Of a stretch of 64,000 bases of DNA, positions 53,699-62,278 are shown one piece after another. Under the pieces are notes generated by a model. The model ran no database searches and had not been told where the DNA came from. It saw nothing but the letters and a program-made list of their open reading frames with translations. Where the stretch lies: contig NZ_JHWV01000005.1 in NCBI RefSeq assembly GCF_000622005.1, forward strand, positions 248,001 through 312,000, in the 5' to 3' direction. Position numbers and translations under genes: made by a program. Each line of letters starts with the position of its first letter. Within the stretch, counting starts at the first letter, position 1. Source of the stretch: Anaerovibrio sp. RM50. Lineage in GTDB: Bacteria; Bacillota; Negativicutes; Selenomonadales; Selenomonadaceae.

Positions 53699-54058
53699 AT
53701 GTCTTATATAGTTACAAAACTTTTGACCACAGAGGACAGCACTGACTTCTTTCTTATCGGCAGTTTTTCCGATATGAAGCAGGCTGCTGCAGCGGCCACA
53801 GATGAATACAAGGAGTACAATAAGCAGGCCTCCTTTATGAATCTGGAAATGATTAATGAATGGCTCAGCACACGTGGGGAGTATTCCTTCCGCAAGGACA
53901 AAAACAACCGCATTCAGCTGGACATCAGCATTGCAGAGGAAAACCAGATTATTCAGAAGGACCATCAGAGGATTTTCACCTGCACCGATGCGGACAAGGA
54001 GTTTGTTAAGCTCAGCAGTGCCCTTGTATCTGATGGGGAGAAAAAGGCTGAGATTTAA
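53699..54058 (+). CDS. Hypothetical protein
   Basis: 119 aa, ATG with AGAGGATGA upstream, 12 bp after yqeB. It is hydrophilic, mostly helical, and starts MSYIVTKLLTTEDSTDFFLIG. It has no signal peptide, no Cys motif except one Cys (FTCTDAD) and no recognised domain. It is probably the last gene of the radical SAM-yqeB unit and lies just before the tRNA-Arg promoter. The even codon use and ribosome site make it a real gene. Confidence 0.72.
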   Translation: MSYIVTKLLTTEDSTDFFLIGSFSDMKQAAAAATDEYKEYNKQASFMNLEMINEWLSTRGEYSFRKDKNNRIQLDISIAEENQIIQKDHQRIFTCTDADKEFVKLSSALVSDGEKKAEI

Positions 54059-54074
54059 ATTCTCAAAAAAGTAT

Positions 54075-54103
54075 TTGACAAATACCATTTATTAAGGTAA
54101 TAT
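54075..54103 (+). promoter_or_regulatory. tRNA-Arg promoter
   Basis: TTGACA (54075-54080), exactly 17 bp, TAATAT (54098-54103). A consensus -35 fits a strong stable-RNA promoter. Confidence 0.83.
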
Positions 54104-54132
54104 ACTCGTGTTGGTTATTTAAGGCCGACCAT

Positions 54133-54210
54133 GACTCAGTAGCTCAGCTGGATTAGAGTACTTGACTACGAATCAAGGGGTCGGGGGTTCGAGTCCCTCC
54201 TGGGTCACCA
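54133..54210 (+). tRNA. tRNA-Arg (anticodon ACG)
   Basis: 78 nt with CCA encoded. Acceptor GACTCAG (54133-54139) pairs with CTGGGTC (54200-54206), one G-T pair; discriminator A54207 and CCA 54208-54210. Anticodon stem CTTGA / TCAAG encloses CTACGAA, giving ACG at 54168-54170. The T-arm has GGGGG / CCCTC around TTCGAGT, and the D-arm starts with GCTC. The first base of ACG would be edited to inosine, so one tRNA reads CGU, CGC and CGA. Confidence 0.95.
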
Positions 54211-54220
54211 TTGTATATTA

Positions 54221-54252
54221 AGCGCAGAGCATTTGCTTTGCGCTTTTATTTT
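54221..54252 (+). terminator. tRNA-Arg terminator
   Basis: AGCGCA (54221-54226) / TGCGCT (54239-54244) with an inner AGCA / TGCT pair, then TTTATTTT. Confidence 0.84.
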
Positions 54253-54331
54253 GTGCTGTTTTGTGTTATACTTAGAAAGCTGTTAAAAAGTGAATTGGAT
54301 TCATTAATTATGAATCTACGGAGGTAATGTA

Positions 54332-54982
54332 ATGGCAGGACATCCGGAGATGCTGGATAATACAGAAATACAGGAAAATAACGGGGAAAAGCTGGGCCGC
54401 CGGGAGCAGAAAAAGATAAAGGCCCGTAATGATATATTAAATGCGGCGGTAATTCAGTTCAGTGAAAAGGGGTTTCAGGCCACCTCCATTGCAGATATTA
54501 TGGCTGCGGCGGATATGGGGCTGGGAACCTTTTATAATTACTTCAACTCCAAGGAGGATATTCTCATCAGTCTGCTGAACAGATTTGCAGGGGATATGTC
54601 CGAGGAGCTTCATGGTCTGATGAAATCCAGGCCGGGCTACAAGGTTATTCTTCGGGAAATGGTAATGCTTACTGCCAAGCTGGTGGGAGAGAACAGATAC
54701 CTTCTGCCCCTGCTCTTCACCGGGGCCATGACCCAGTCAAACCCACGGGGCGGCCACAAGATAGATATGCCGGCACCAAAGTTTATGGGGAGGTTTTTGG
54801 AGCTTTTGAAGGCAGGGCAAACCAGTGGGGAGTTCCGCAGCGATATTTCCCCTGAAATTATGGCGGAAATGTTTCACTCCATGTTTCAGGCGGCAGCCTT
54901 CAGCCACATTCCCGTGACCTTTGAAAAGAACATTGAAATGAAGCTGACATTGCTGCTGGCAGGGATTTGCTGCAAGGATTAA
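54332..54982 (+). CDS. TetR/AcrR family transcriptional regulator
   Basis: 216 aa, ATG with GGAGGT upstream. The N-terminal helix-turn-helix is typical: KARNDILNAAVIQFSEKGFQ, ATSIADIMAAADMGLGTFYN and YFNSKEDIL (about residues 30-78). The rest is the ligand-binding helical domain. It stands 71 bp before the nirJ1 gene on the same strand and is a good candidate to control it; the ligand is unknown. Members of this family usually repress. Confidence 0.92.
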   Translation: MAGHPEMLDNTEIQENNGEKLGRREQKKIKARNDILNAAVIQFSEKGFQATSIADIMAAADMGLGTFYNYFNSKEDILISLLNRFAGDMSEELHGLMKSRPGYKVILREMVMLTAKLVGENRYLLPLLFTGAMTQSNPRGGHKIDMPAPKFMGRFLELLKAGQTSGEFRSDISPEIMAEMFHSMFQAAAFSHIPVTFEKNIEMKLTLLLAGICCKD

Positions 54983-55053
54983 TTTTGTGTGTGATTGTTT
55001 TATATAGTGTGTGATTTATTTTTTATATAGGGTTATATTTAGGTGATTTTAAG

Positions 55054-56244
55054 ATGATTAGTGTTACGAAGTTGTTGTTTAAAAGAGAGTACTATGGGGA
55101 TTCTTTAAGGTATACCAGGAGTGCCCACGCCCAGAAAAATGGTGCCGGTGAGGGCATGGGGCCTGTGGTGGTGTGGAATTCCACCAAGACCTGCAATTTA
55201 AAATGCCGTCATTGCTACATGAGCTCCGATAACAAAAAGTACCAGAACGAGCTTACCACTGAGGAAGCCAAGAGTTTTATCGACGATTTGGCGGACTTTA
55301 AGGTGCCTGTACTTCTCTTTTCCGGTGGTGAGCCGTTGATTCGCCCGGATTTCTTTGAACTGGCAGAATACGCCCAGAAGAAGGGGGTACGCCCAACCCT
55401 TTCCACCAACGGTACCCTTATAACCCGTGAAGTGGCCCGGCGCATAAAGGATATTGGCGTGGGCTATGTGGGGATTTCCCTGGATGGTTTAAAGGATGTA
55501 AACGACAAGTTCCGTGGTGTTGATGGTGCCTACGAGAAGGCCATGGCGGGCATTCAGAACTGCGTGGCTGTGGGCCAGCGTGTGGGCCTTCGCTTTACCA
55601 TTAATCATCACAATATTCAGGAGCTGGATAATATTTTTGACTTTATTGAGCGGGAAAATATTAATCGCGTATGCTTCTATCATCTGGTTTATTCCGGCCG
55701 TGGCAATGCCATGATGGACGAGGATGTGACTCCTGAGGAATCCCGCAGGGCCATGGATACCATTATCCGCCGTACCAGGGATTTTGAGGAAAGAGGTCTG
55801 GAGAAGGAAATCCTCACTGTAGATAACCACTGTGATGGTGTTTATATGTACTTAAAGGCCTTGGCTGCAGGGGATGACAAGCTGGCTGCCCAGATAAAGG
55901 AATTCATTTCCATGAACGGAGGCAACCGCTCCGGCATTGCCTTTGGTGAGGTGGATCCATTTGGCTATGTCCATCCGGACCAGTTCACCCAGCACCATAC
56001 CTTTGGCAATGTGCGGGACAGAAAGTTCAGCGAAATTTGGACAGATACCACCAATCCAATAATGGCTGGTCTTAAGGACAGAAAACAGCTCTTAAAGGGA
56101 AGATGCAGCAAGTGCAAGTTTCTTGATAACTGCAACGGCAATTTCAGAACCCGTGCTGAGGCCAGAACCGGTGATTTCTGGGAGTCCGATCCGGCCTGCT
56201 ACCTTACTGATGAAGAAATAGGCCTTGGCGGAGGTAATGAATAA
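55054..56244 (+). CDS. nirJ1: NirJ1-type radical SAM protein (AhbC-like, heme/siroheme modification)
   Basis: 396 aa, ATG. The start MISVTKLLFKREYYGDSLRY and VVVWNSTKTCNLKCRHCYMS match the NirJ1 family; the radical SAM cluster is Cys47, Cys51 and Cys54. FSGGEPLIRPDFFELAEYA, GISLDGL, and C-terminal SPASM-like cysteines (GRCSKCKFLDNCNGNF, SDPACYL) follow, probably binding a second Fe-S cluster. AhbC/NirJ proteins change siroheme side chains in alternative heme and heme d1 synthesis. No ahbA/ahbB decarboxylase gene lies here. Its stop overlaps nirJ2 by one base. Confidence 0.88.
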   Translation: MISVTKLLFKREYYGDSLRYTRSAHAQKNGAGEGMGPVVVWNSTKTCNLKCRHCYMSSDNKKYQNELTTEEAKSFIDDLADFKVPVLLFSGGEPLIRPDFFELAEYAQKKGVRPTLSTNGTLITREVARRIKDIGVGYVGISLDGLKDVNDKFRGVDGAYEKAMAGIQNCVAVGQRVGLRFTINHHNIQELDNIFDFIERENINRVCFYHLVYSGRGNAMMDEDVTPEESRRAMDTIIRRTRDFEERGLEKEILTVDNHCDGVYMYLKALAAGDDKLAAQIKEFISMNGGNRSGIAFGEVDPFGYVHPDQFTQHHTFGNVRDRKFSEIWTDTTNPIMAGLKDRKQLLKGRCSKCKFLDNCNGNFRTRAEARTGDFWESDPACYLTDEEIGLGGGNE

Positions 56245-57236
56245 TGATAGTTTCCTGGAATGTTACAAATGCCTGCAATATGTTTTGTGACCACTGCTAT
56301 CGTGAGGCGGGCTGCAAGGCGGAGGAGGAGCTTTCCACAGCGGAAGCCAAGACACTGCTTGATCAGATCGCCAGAGCAGGCTTTAAAATAATGATATTTT
56401 CCGGCGGTGAACCCCTCACCCGTCCGGATATTCTTGAGCTGGTGGAATATGCCACATCTCTGGGCCTTCGCAGTGTATTTGGTACCAATGGTACTCTGAT
56501 AACTCTGGAAATGGCCCGGAAGCTGAAAGAAGCAGGAGCCATGGGCATGGGGATTTCCCTTGATTCCATGGACAAGAAGAAGCACAATGAGTTCCGTAAG
56601 TTTGAGGGGGCCTGGGAAGGTGCTGTTCAGGGCATGCGCAACTGCCGTACCGTGGGACTGCCATTTCAGATACATACAACTGTAATGGACTGGAACAACC
56701 ATGAATTGGAGGCAATTACTGATTTTGCCGTGGCAGAGGGGGCTGTGGCCCACCATTTCTTCTTCCTTGTGCCAACGGGCCGTGCCAAGACAATTGAGGC
56801 TGAGTCCCTGCGGGCAGAACAGTACGAGGAAACCCTTACCCGCATTATGAAAAAACAAACTGAGGTTGACATAGAACTGAAGCCTACATGTGCCCCGCAG
56901 TTTATGCGTATTGCGGCCCAGATGGGGGTGAAGACCCGCTTCCGCCGGGGCTGTCTGGCAGGCACGGCATACTGCATCATCAGTCCACGGGGCAAGGTTC
57001 AGCCATGTGCATATCTTAACATGGAGCTGGGGGATGTTCGGGAGACCCCATTTGACGAGATATGGAAGAACAACGAGGTTTTGAATACCCTGCGTACTTT
57101 GGAGTACAAGGGGGGCTGCGGTGAGTGCAGCTTCAAGAAGTCCTGCGGTGGTTGCCGGGCAAGGGCTGCATATTATCATGATGGGGACTATATGGCAGAG
57201 GAGCCATGGTGCCTGTATCACGGCCGCAAAGGATAA
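56244..57236 (+). CDS. nirJ2: NirJ2-type radical SAM protein (AhbD-like, heme biosynthesis)
   Basis: 330 aa, ATG overlapping nirJ1 (TAATG). Radical SAM cluster Cys11, Cys15 and Cys18 in NACNMFCDHCYREAGCKAEE, then FSGGEPLTRPDILELVEYAT, GISLDSMDKKKHNEF, a QIHTTVMDWNNHE segment, and a SPASM region: KTRFRRGCLAG, QPCAYLNM, GGCGECSFKKSCGGC and PWCLYH. AhbD relatives oxidatively decarboxylate Fe-coproporphyrin III to heme. Translationally coupled to nirJ1, so the two probably act in one pathway. After it comes a 537-bp region with no recognised gene. Confidence 0.88.
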   Translation: MIVSWNVTNACNMFCDHCYREAGCKAEEELSTAEAKTLLDQIARAGFKIMIFSGGEPLTRPDILELVEYATSLGLRSVFGTNGTLITLEMARKLKEAGAMGMGISLDSMDKKKHNEFRKFEGAWEGAVQGMRNCRTVGLPFQIHTTVMDWNNHELEAITDFAVAEGAVAHHFFFLVPTGRAKTIEAESLRAEQYEETLTRIMKKQTEVDIELKPTCAPQFMRIAAQMGVKTRFRRGCLAGTAYCIISPRGKVQPCAYLNMELGDVRETPFDEIWKNNEVLNTLRTLEYKGGCGECSFKKSCGGCRARAAYYHDGDYMAEEPWCLYHGRKG

Positions 57237-57271
57237 AATCTTAAGACCACATCAATGTCAGGAGACATCGT

Positions 57272-57455
57272 AAAGGGCAGGGACTACTGTCTGTAGCGTC
57301 GGTCATGAGTCTAAAACTTTTTGTTCGATGATATAAAAAAATCATAACTCGCTTCGCTCAAACAAATGATTTTTTCCACTAATATTTAGGTACGAACAAA
57401 AGAGTTTCTTAACGACTCATGCCCTAATTGCTACAGCCATCAGCCCCTGCCCTTT
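57272..57455. repeat. 184-bp imperfect palindromic element, MITE- or structured-RNA-like
   Basis: AAAGGGCAGGG (57272-57282) pairs with CCCTGCCCTTT (57445-57455), CTGTAG (57291-57296) with CTACAG (57431-57436), TCATGAGTC (57303-57311) largely with GACTCATG (57414-57421), and TTTTGTTCG (57319-57327) with CGAACAAAA (57393-57401). The centre is a separate perfect 10-bp hairpin, AAAAAATCAT / ATGATTTTTT (57336-57375). No clear target duplication is seen. Bases 57411-57430 match 36901-36920 at 19 of 20, and CAGCCCC follows at the same distance in both. Confidence 0.72.
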
Positions 57456-57703
57456 CTTTATAAATGTTTCTGTATTAATTGGGAAGGGGGAACCTTTTCG
57501 CCTGCAAGAACGTAGTCCACCTGCCGGAGGCTCATCATGGGCAGTACATAATATTTATGTCTGGATGTATATAAGGCACGGCGCTTGCACCCAGTGCCGT
57601 ACTTCGTATAAGACTATTTATACTGTACATGATGATTTGGACGAAGTGATGAAGCCGAAAAGATTTCCCCTGACGGTGATGATGACATAATTTTATATGC
57701 ATA
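57456..57703. other. Intergenic stretch without a recognised gene
   Basis: Between the palindrome and the Cof-phosphatase promoter. A plus-strand frame stays open for about 75 codons but has no ATG/GTG/TTG start with a ribosome site. A minus-strand frame contains protein-like text (SLRQVDYVLAGEKVPPS) but is broken by a stop. A hairpin GGCAC / GTGCC lies near 57574-57599. It may be a gene remnant. Confidence 0.4.
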
Positions 57704-57731
57704 TTGAAATACTGTGATTAACTGTTATAAT
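57704..57731 (+). promoter_or_regulatory. Probable promoter of the Cof-type phosphatase gene
   Basis: TTGAAA (57704-57709), 16-bp spacer, TATAAT (57726-57731), 43 bp before the ATG. Confidence 0.58.
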
Positions 57732-57773
57732 TAAAAATATATTATACTTACAGTGCGTATTACAGGTGATTTT

Positions 57774-58571
57774 ATGATAAAGATTATTTTTTCGGACATG
57801 GATGGCACATTGCTGGACGAAAATGGTGAGCTGCCCGGGGAATTTCCCGAGATTATGGCAGAGCTGAAGAAGCGCGGTGTTATCTTTGCCCCTTCCAGCG
57901 GTCGCCAGTATTATGCCCTTCTGGAGCAGATGGGTGAATATAAAAATGAGTTCATGTTTTTGTCGGAAAACGGTGCCTTCAACATCTATAAGGAAAAGGA
58001 AATCTGTTCCTCCGTTCTTGACATGGACCTGGTGCATCGGGTCATTGCAGAGGCGGACAAGCATCGTATCTTCGCCATTCTCTGTGGCAAGAAAAATGCC
58101 TACGTAAGAAAGGAATGGGAGCCATATATCCATGAGGCCCGCCGTTTCTTTACCCACAGTATTTTCGTGGACAGCTTTGATGAAGTGGAGGACGAATTCG
58201 TCAAAATGGCCTTTGCGGACTGTGAGGGACTGGACGCTGAGCGTAATCTTATGCCGGTGCTGACCCAGTTTGAGCCGGAGCAGCAGGTGTCACTTAGCAG
58301 CAACTACTGGGTGGATGTGCTGAATCCTGGCATTAATAAGGGCTGGGCCATTAAACACATTCAGGAAAGATTCGGCTTTAAGCCGGAGGAATGCGCCGCC
58401 TTTGGGGACTACATGAACGATTACGAAATGATGCAGTCAGTGCATTACAGCTACGCTATGGACAATGCGCATCCTGAGCTTAAGAAGGTGGCGCGGTTCA
58501 TCACCAAAAGCAACGTGGAGCATGGCGTTATTTACCAGATCAAGGAATTAATCAAGCAGGGCTTGATTTAA
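57774..58571 (+). CDS. HAD superfamily Cof-type phosphatase
   Basis: 265 aa. The ATG at 57774 has CAGGTGAT upstream. Motif I IIFSDMDGTLLDENG, motif II PSSGRQYYAL, a C2-type cap domain (about residues 85-185), then GINKGWAIKHIQERFG and motif IV AFGDYMNDYEMM. Cof proteins are cytoplasmic sugar-phosphate or cofactor phosphatases with broad specificity; the substrate here cannot be named. It lies 63 bp before the PHP phosphatase. Confidence 0.92.
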   Translation: MIKIIFSDMDGTLLDENGELPGEFPEIMAELKKRGVIFAPSSGRQYYALLEQMGEYKNEFMFLSENGAFNIYKEKEICSSVLDMDLVHRVIAEADKHRIFAILCGKKNAYVRKEWEPYIHEARRFFTHSIFVDSFDEVEDEFVKMAFADCEGLDAERNLMPVLTQFEPEQQVSLSSNYWVDVLNPGINKGWAIKHIQERFGFKPEECAAFGDYMNDYEMMQSVHYSYAMDNAHPELKKVARFITKSNVEHGVIYQIKELIKQGLI

Positions 58572-58634
58572 GAGGTTTTAAGATAAGTAGATATTTGGGG
58601 ATTTTAGTGTACTAGGGGTAGAGGAGAAAAGTGT

Positions 58635-59486
58635 ATGAAATTCGATTATCATATGCATTTTGAAAAAGGTGATTATGACGTTGACTGGGCCAAGGGGTTC
58701 TTTGAGGCTGCCGCCGAAAGGGGCTTGAATGAAATCGGTATCTCTGAGCACAGCCACACCTTTCCGGAGTTTAAGCAGCTTTATTACGATGACCTTATTT
58801 TGGACGATTCCTTTGTGGGGAAATTTCAGCAGCAGTGGCTGAAATCAAACAAGTTCAAGCATACTCTGGATGATTATTTTGAGTTTATGGAAAAGCTGAA
58901 GTCCGCCGGCTACAATGCTAAAACCGGCATTGAGGTTTGCAACTTCCAGAATCAGGAGCAGGTGGCGGAGATTTTGAAGGAGTACGATTTTGACTATATT
59001 ATCGGCTCCATCCATTTCATTCGCGGCTGGGCCTACGATTCTGAGGAAATTATGGCGGAATGGAACCATCATTCGTTGGATGAAATTTACGAGGCTTATA
59101 CACAGGAGATTGAGCACATGGTGGCCAGCGGCCTTTACGATGTGCTGGGTCACCCGTATAATATACGCCTTTACCGCATGATACCTTATTTTGATGCCAC
59201 CCCATATCTGGAAAGGGCAGTGGCTGCATTAAAGAAGGCCAATATGTGCGTTGATGTTAATACGGGCACAGTTTACCGCTATCCAATTGCGGAAATAACC
59301 CCTTACTACAAGTTTATGAAGCTGGCAGCCAAGGCCGGTCTGCAGATAATAACCAGCTCTGATGCCCACAAGCCTGAGGATTGCGGCAGTTATATTGACG
59401 AGGCCATAGAATATGTTGCCCGTTACGGTTACTCCCAGGGGGTAATGTTCGACAAGCGGAAACGTACACTTGTTGATTTGGGTTAA
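58635..59486 (+). CDS. PHP-domain phosphatase, histidinol-phosphatase (HisK) family
   Basis: 283 aa, ATG with GAGGAG upstream. PHP metal-binding motifs in order: DYHMHFEKGDYD (HxH), GISEHSHTFPE, TGIEVCNF (Glu), IIGSIHFIRGW, DVLGHPYNI and SSDAHKPEDCG. The pattern fits HisK-type histidinol-phosphate phosphatases and their relatives. No other histidine genes are near, so the physiological substrate is uncertain. It ends at a strong bidirectional terminator. Confidence 0.88.
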   Translation: MKFDYHMHFEKGDYDVDWAKGFFEAAAERGLNEIGISEHSHTFPEFKQLYYDDLILDDSFVGKFQQQWLKSNKFKHTLDDYFEFMEKLKSAGYNAKTGIEVCNFQNQEQVAEILKEYDFDYIIGSIHFIRGWAYDSEEIMAEWNHHSLDEIYEAYTQEIEHMVASGLYDVLGHPYNIRLYRMIPYFDATPYLERAVAALKKANMCVDVNTGTVYRYPIAEITPYYKFMKLAAKAGLQIITSSDAHKPEDCGSYIDEAIEYVARYGYSQGVMFDKRKRTLVDLG

Positions 59487-59511
59487 CAGACACAATAAAA
59501 ACGACAATAAC

Positions 59512-59561
59512 AAAAGCTGTTGCACTTCGTTAGCATATCGCTTCCTTGTGCAGCAGCTTTT
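59512..59561. terminator. Bidirectional terminator between convergent genes
   Basis: 14-bp stem AAAAGCTGTTGCAC (59512-59525) / GTGCAGCAGCTTTT (59548-59561), one G-T pair, with A-run on the left and T-run on the right. It serves the PHP phosphatase and the minus-strand gene at 59618. Confidence 0.87.
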
Positions 59562-59617
59562 CGCATTTTGATTAAGCATTTTGGGCTTAAATCCATATTT
59601 TGGTTTAAATTCGATAT

Positions 59618-60181
59618 TTAGTTCAAAACCGGCGGGGCGGGGATGTTCATTTCCACAGTCTGCTTTATCAGGGCTTTTTCGCTCATGTCCTTGGAGCTGT
59701 GATTTTTCCAAACCCGCTGGAGGGTGGTGACGAAGGCTCCCGGGGAAATTGAGCTTTCCAGCTGCTCCTGAACCTTTTTCTGAAGCATTTCGTGGAAGGA
59801 CTGGTCCAGTGTAATGGTGCGCTGGGCCAGAAGAATCTGCAAATTGGTATCCACCAGATAAAGGTGCATAACGGGATCATCCAAATCTGCAATACATGGC
59901 TTCATGCCCGGCGGCAGGAGATGGATGCCCAATGGGGAATCACCCCAGCCCTCCTTGAATATGCCGTCAATCTTGTAAAGGAAGAATACGATTCCCTCAG
60001 CCTCAAACAGTCCCAGCTCCATGGCCCCTGTGCGGAAGGCCTCAGTGGCAATTACGTCTGTGTGACTTAGCTGCAGGATAAACATGGCTCCGTTGGAATC
60101 AATCTGAAAGAGGCCCCCGTCTCCCTGATTATGAATAGGCAGTGGAAATTTTTCCCCCACCTGGAAATTTGTATAATTCAT
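59618..60181 (-). CDS. Hypothetical cytoplasmic protein
   Basis: 187 aa on the minus strand, ATG at 60181 with TAGGGGG upstream. There is no signal peptide or membrane helix. The first 115 residues look like a beta-rich domain (FQVGEKFPLPIHNQGDGGLF, AMFILQLSHTDV, GIVFFLYKIDG, HLYLVDTNLQILLAQRTITL); the rest is helical (SFHEMLQKKVQEQLESS) and ends APPVLN. I do not recognise the family. It is divergent from the secreted protein gene at 60355 across a 173-bp gap. Confidence 0.78.
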   Translation of the reverse strand: MNYTNFQVGEKFPLPIHNQGDGGLFQIDSNGAMFILQLSHTDVIATEAFRTGAMELGLFEAEGIVFFLYKIDGIFKEGWGDSPLGIHLLPPGMKPCIADLDDPVMHLYLVDTNLQILLAQRTITLDQSFHEMLQKKVQEQLESSISPGAFVTTLQRVWKNHSSKDMSEKALIKQTVEMNIPAPPVLN

Positions 60182-60354
60182 GGCTAAAACCCCCTATATT
60201 ACTGAAAGAAGTTTACCATATTCGGGATTATCTCACAAGGTTACAAGGCTTTTCTGTAAAAAAATCCTATTTTATGGTAAAATGTATAGTGCTGAAGTAT
60301 TTCTATTTCTTTATTCGTTTTTTGAATTTTAAGGATGATTAAGGAGTGATATAT

Positions 60355-61227
60355 ATGATACGCCGATTCATAGCCACCATGGTTTTTATGTGCAGCCTCA
60401 TGATGATGTTTGCGGTGGGGTATGCTGCAAATAATAATGCAGAATGGTATTGGATTTCTTCCGATGATAAATACAGCAAATTTTATGCCACGGATAAGGT
60501 GCAGGTGCTAAGGTCCTTTGGCAATATTGCAGTTCAGATAAATGCCTGGACAAAGACTACCTATAGTTCTGCCGGGGCTCAGGAGACCCTTGATAATTAT
60601 GGAATCAAGGATATTGACCCTGCCCAGCTGGCCTACAGCCTTGCGGAGGTGGAGGTAAATCCCCAGAACCGCACTCTGGCTTATTTAAGTGAGGCCTTTT
60701 ATGACAAGGATGACAACAAGCTGTGGGAAAAGGTGTACAGTCCTGTGCGCCCCAAGGAAATGAATTCCCAGGAGTTTGATGAGGATTTCTATTGTCACAT
60801 TGTGGACCATGTCTTTGAACAGGGAGAAAACGAGCACCGCAGGGCCGGTGACCGCTGGCTTTCCCTGTGGCAGGATACCACTATGGACGGCGGAGTAGTT
60901 TACAGCATGGCAGACACATCCACCATGCGCCTTAAGGGACAGAATATTATTTTCTGGGAATGGCAGGAAAAGAAAACTTCTGCCAGCGAAGTTGAAAGCA
61001 TTATTTTCCGGAAAAAGGCCATAAATATACCTATGTATACAGAAAAGGTGATTCGGGTTATGTCCTGGAATGCCAATACAGGCTGGAAGGATATAACAAA
61101 TACCACTGATGGTATGTACCACGTAATTGAGAATGGTACCAACAGTGAAAAGGCCCTCAATGCCATCAAGGCCTATGAGAGCGCCCATGAAAGCTGGGTA
61201 AAACGCTACAGTCTGGATGAAGCGTAA
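60355..61227 (+). CDS. Secreted protein of unknown function, paralogous to 62279
   Basis: 290 aa. The ATG at 60355 follows AAGGAGTG; a GTG at 60346 would overlap it. Signal peptide with cleavage near YAA (about residue 24). The mature part is rich in Trp, Tyr and Asp and has two similar halves: WYWISSDDKYSKFYATDKVQ with QINAWTKTTYSS, and RWLSLWQDTTMDGGVVYSMA with NIIFWEWQEKK. The segment FDEDFYCHIVDHVFEQGENE matches FDSSFYKRIIDYALRN in the protein at 62279. I know no function. Such proteins in Selenomonads are probably periplasmic or surface-bound. Confidence 0.82.
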   Translation: MIRRFIATMVFMCSLMMMFAVGYAANNNAEWYWISSDDKYSKFYATDKVQVLRSFGNIAVQINAWTKTTYSSAGAQETLDNYGIKDIDPAQLAYSLAEVEVNPQNRTLAYLSEAFYDKDDNKLWEKVYSPVRPKEMNSQEFDEDFYCHIVDHVFEQGENEHRRAGDRWLSLWQDTTMDGGVVYSMADTSTMRLKGQNIIFWEWQEKKTSASEVESIIFRKKAINIPMYTEKVIRVMSWNANTGWKDITNTTDGMYHVIENGTNSEKALNAIKAYESAHESWVKRYSLDEA

Positions 61228-61257
61228 GCTTTCATAGTATGTTTTTGAGGTGATTTC

Positions 61258-62199
61258 GTGCCAATTAAGATACCCAACAACCTTCCGGCAACAAAAATTT
61301 TGGAGGGTGAGAATATATTCGTCATGGATTCTGACCGTGCCTACAGTCAGGATATCCGACCGCTGAAATTGTTAATTTTAAATCTTATGCCCATTAAGCA
61401 GGTGACTGAAACCCAGCTGCTGCGCCTTTTGGGCAATACACCTCTTCAGGTGGAAGTGGATTTTATATATACTGAGTCCTATGTGCCTACCCATACCACT
61501 ACGGACTATTTGACTGAGTTTTATGGTACCTTTGCAGAGGTTCGTCATAAAAAATATGATGGCTTTATTATCACTGGTGCACCGGTGGAGCAGATGCCCT
61601 TCGAGGATGTGGCTTACTGGGAGGAAGTGGCTGAAATAATGGAGTGGAGCAAGTCACACGCCTATTCTACCTTCCACATCTGCTGGGGAGCCCAGGCGGG
61701 GCTGTATTACCATTATGGCATCAAAAAGTACGATGTGGCTCCGAAGATTTTCGGGGTATACAAGCATCATTTGTGCGTGGAAAATGAGCGGCTTTTCCGG
61801 GGCTTTGACGATGAGTTCTACGTACCACATTCCCGTCATACTGAGGTACGCAAGAGGGATATTGAGCAGGTTCCGGAGCTTACTATTATGGCTGAGTCCG
61901 ACGAGGAGGCCGGGGTTTATGCCATTGCCAATCTGGATAAGCGTCAGTTCTTTATTACGGGTCATGCAGAATATGATCCATTGTCACTGAAGGCCGAGTA
62001 TGATCGGGATATGGCGGCGGGCATGCCAAATGTTAACGTGCCGATTAATTATTATCCCGATGATGATCCGTCCCAGCCACCTGTTGTAAGATGGCGCTCT
62101 GTGGCCAATTTGCTTTTTGCCAACTGGCTCAACTACTATGTATATCAGGAGACTCCGTATGAACTGGATACTCTTGCCCCGTCAGATGACCGGGTTTAA
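61258..62199 (+). CDS. metA: Homoserine O-acyltransferase MetA (acetyl type predicted)
   Basis: 313 aa, GTG start with GAGGTGAT upstream; the start [16 protein letters not shown] is typical. Class I glutamine amidotransferase-like fold with catalytic Cys142 ([10 protein letters not shown]), His236 and Glu238 (FITGHAEYD). Residue 111 is Glu (GAPVEQMPF). In this family Glu111 goes with acetyl-CoA use and Gly111 with succinyl-CoA, so O-acetylhomoserine is the expected product even though the family name is succinyltransferase. It makes the methionine precursor. It stands between two related secreted-protein genes. Confidence 0.93.
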   Translation: MPIKIPNNLPATKILEGENIFVMDSDRAYSQDIRPLKLLILNLMPIKQVTETQLLRLLGNTPLQVEVDFIYTESYVPTHTTTDYLTEFYGTFAEVRHKKYDGFIITGAPVEQMPFEDVAYWEEVAEIMEWSKSHAYSTFHICWGAQAGLYYHYGIKKYDVAPKIFGVYKHHLCVENERLFRGFDDEFYVPHSRHTEVRKRDIEQVPELTIMAESDEEAGVYAIANLDKRQFFITGHAEYDPLSLKAEYDRDMAAGMPNVNVPINYYPDDDPSQPPVVRWRSVANLLFANWLNYYVYQETPYELDTLAPSDDRV

Positions 62200-62278
62200 G
62201 GAGGTATTTTCATAAGTTTTTCATGTTAAGGGGTTAAATTAAACTTTTGAAGATGTATATATGGAGGCATATTTTGTT

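Noticed and set aside
57272-57455. CRISPR array or insertion sequence at the palindrome
   Set aside because: There are no spaced direct repeats, no transposase frame and no clear target duplication.
61228-61257. SAM or other riboswitch upstream of metA
   Set aside because: Only 30 bp separate the genes, too little for any known methionine riboswitch.
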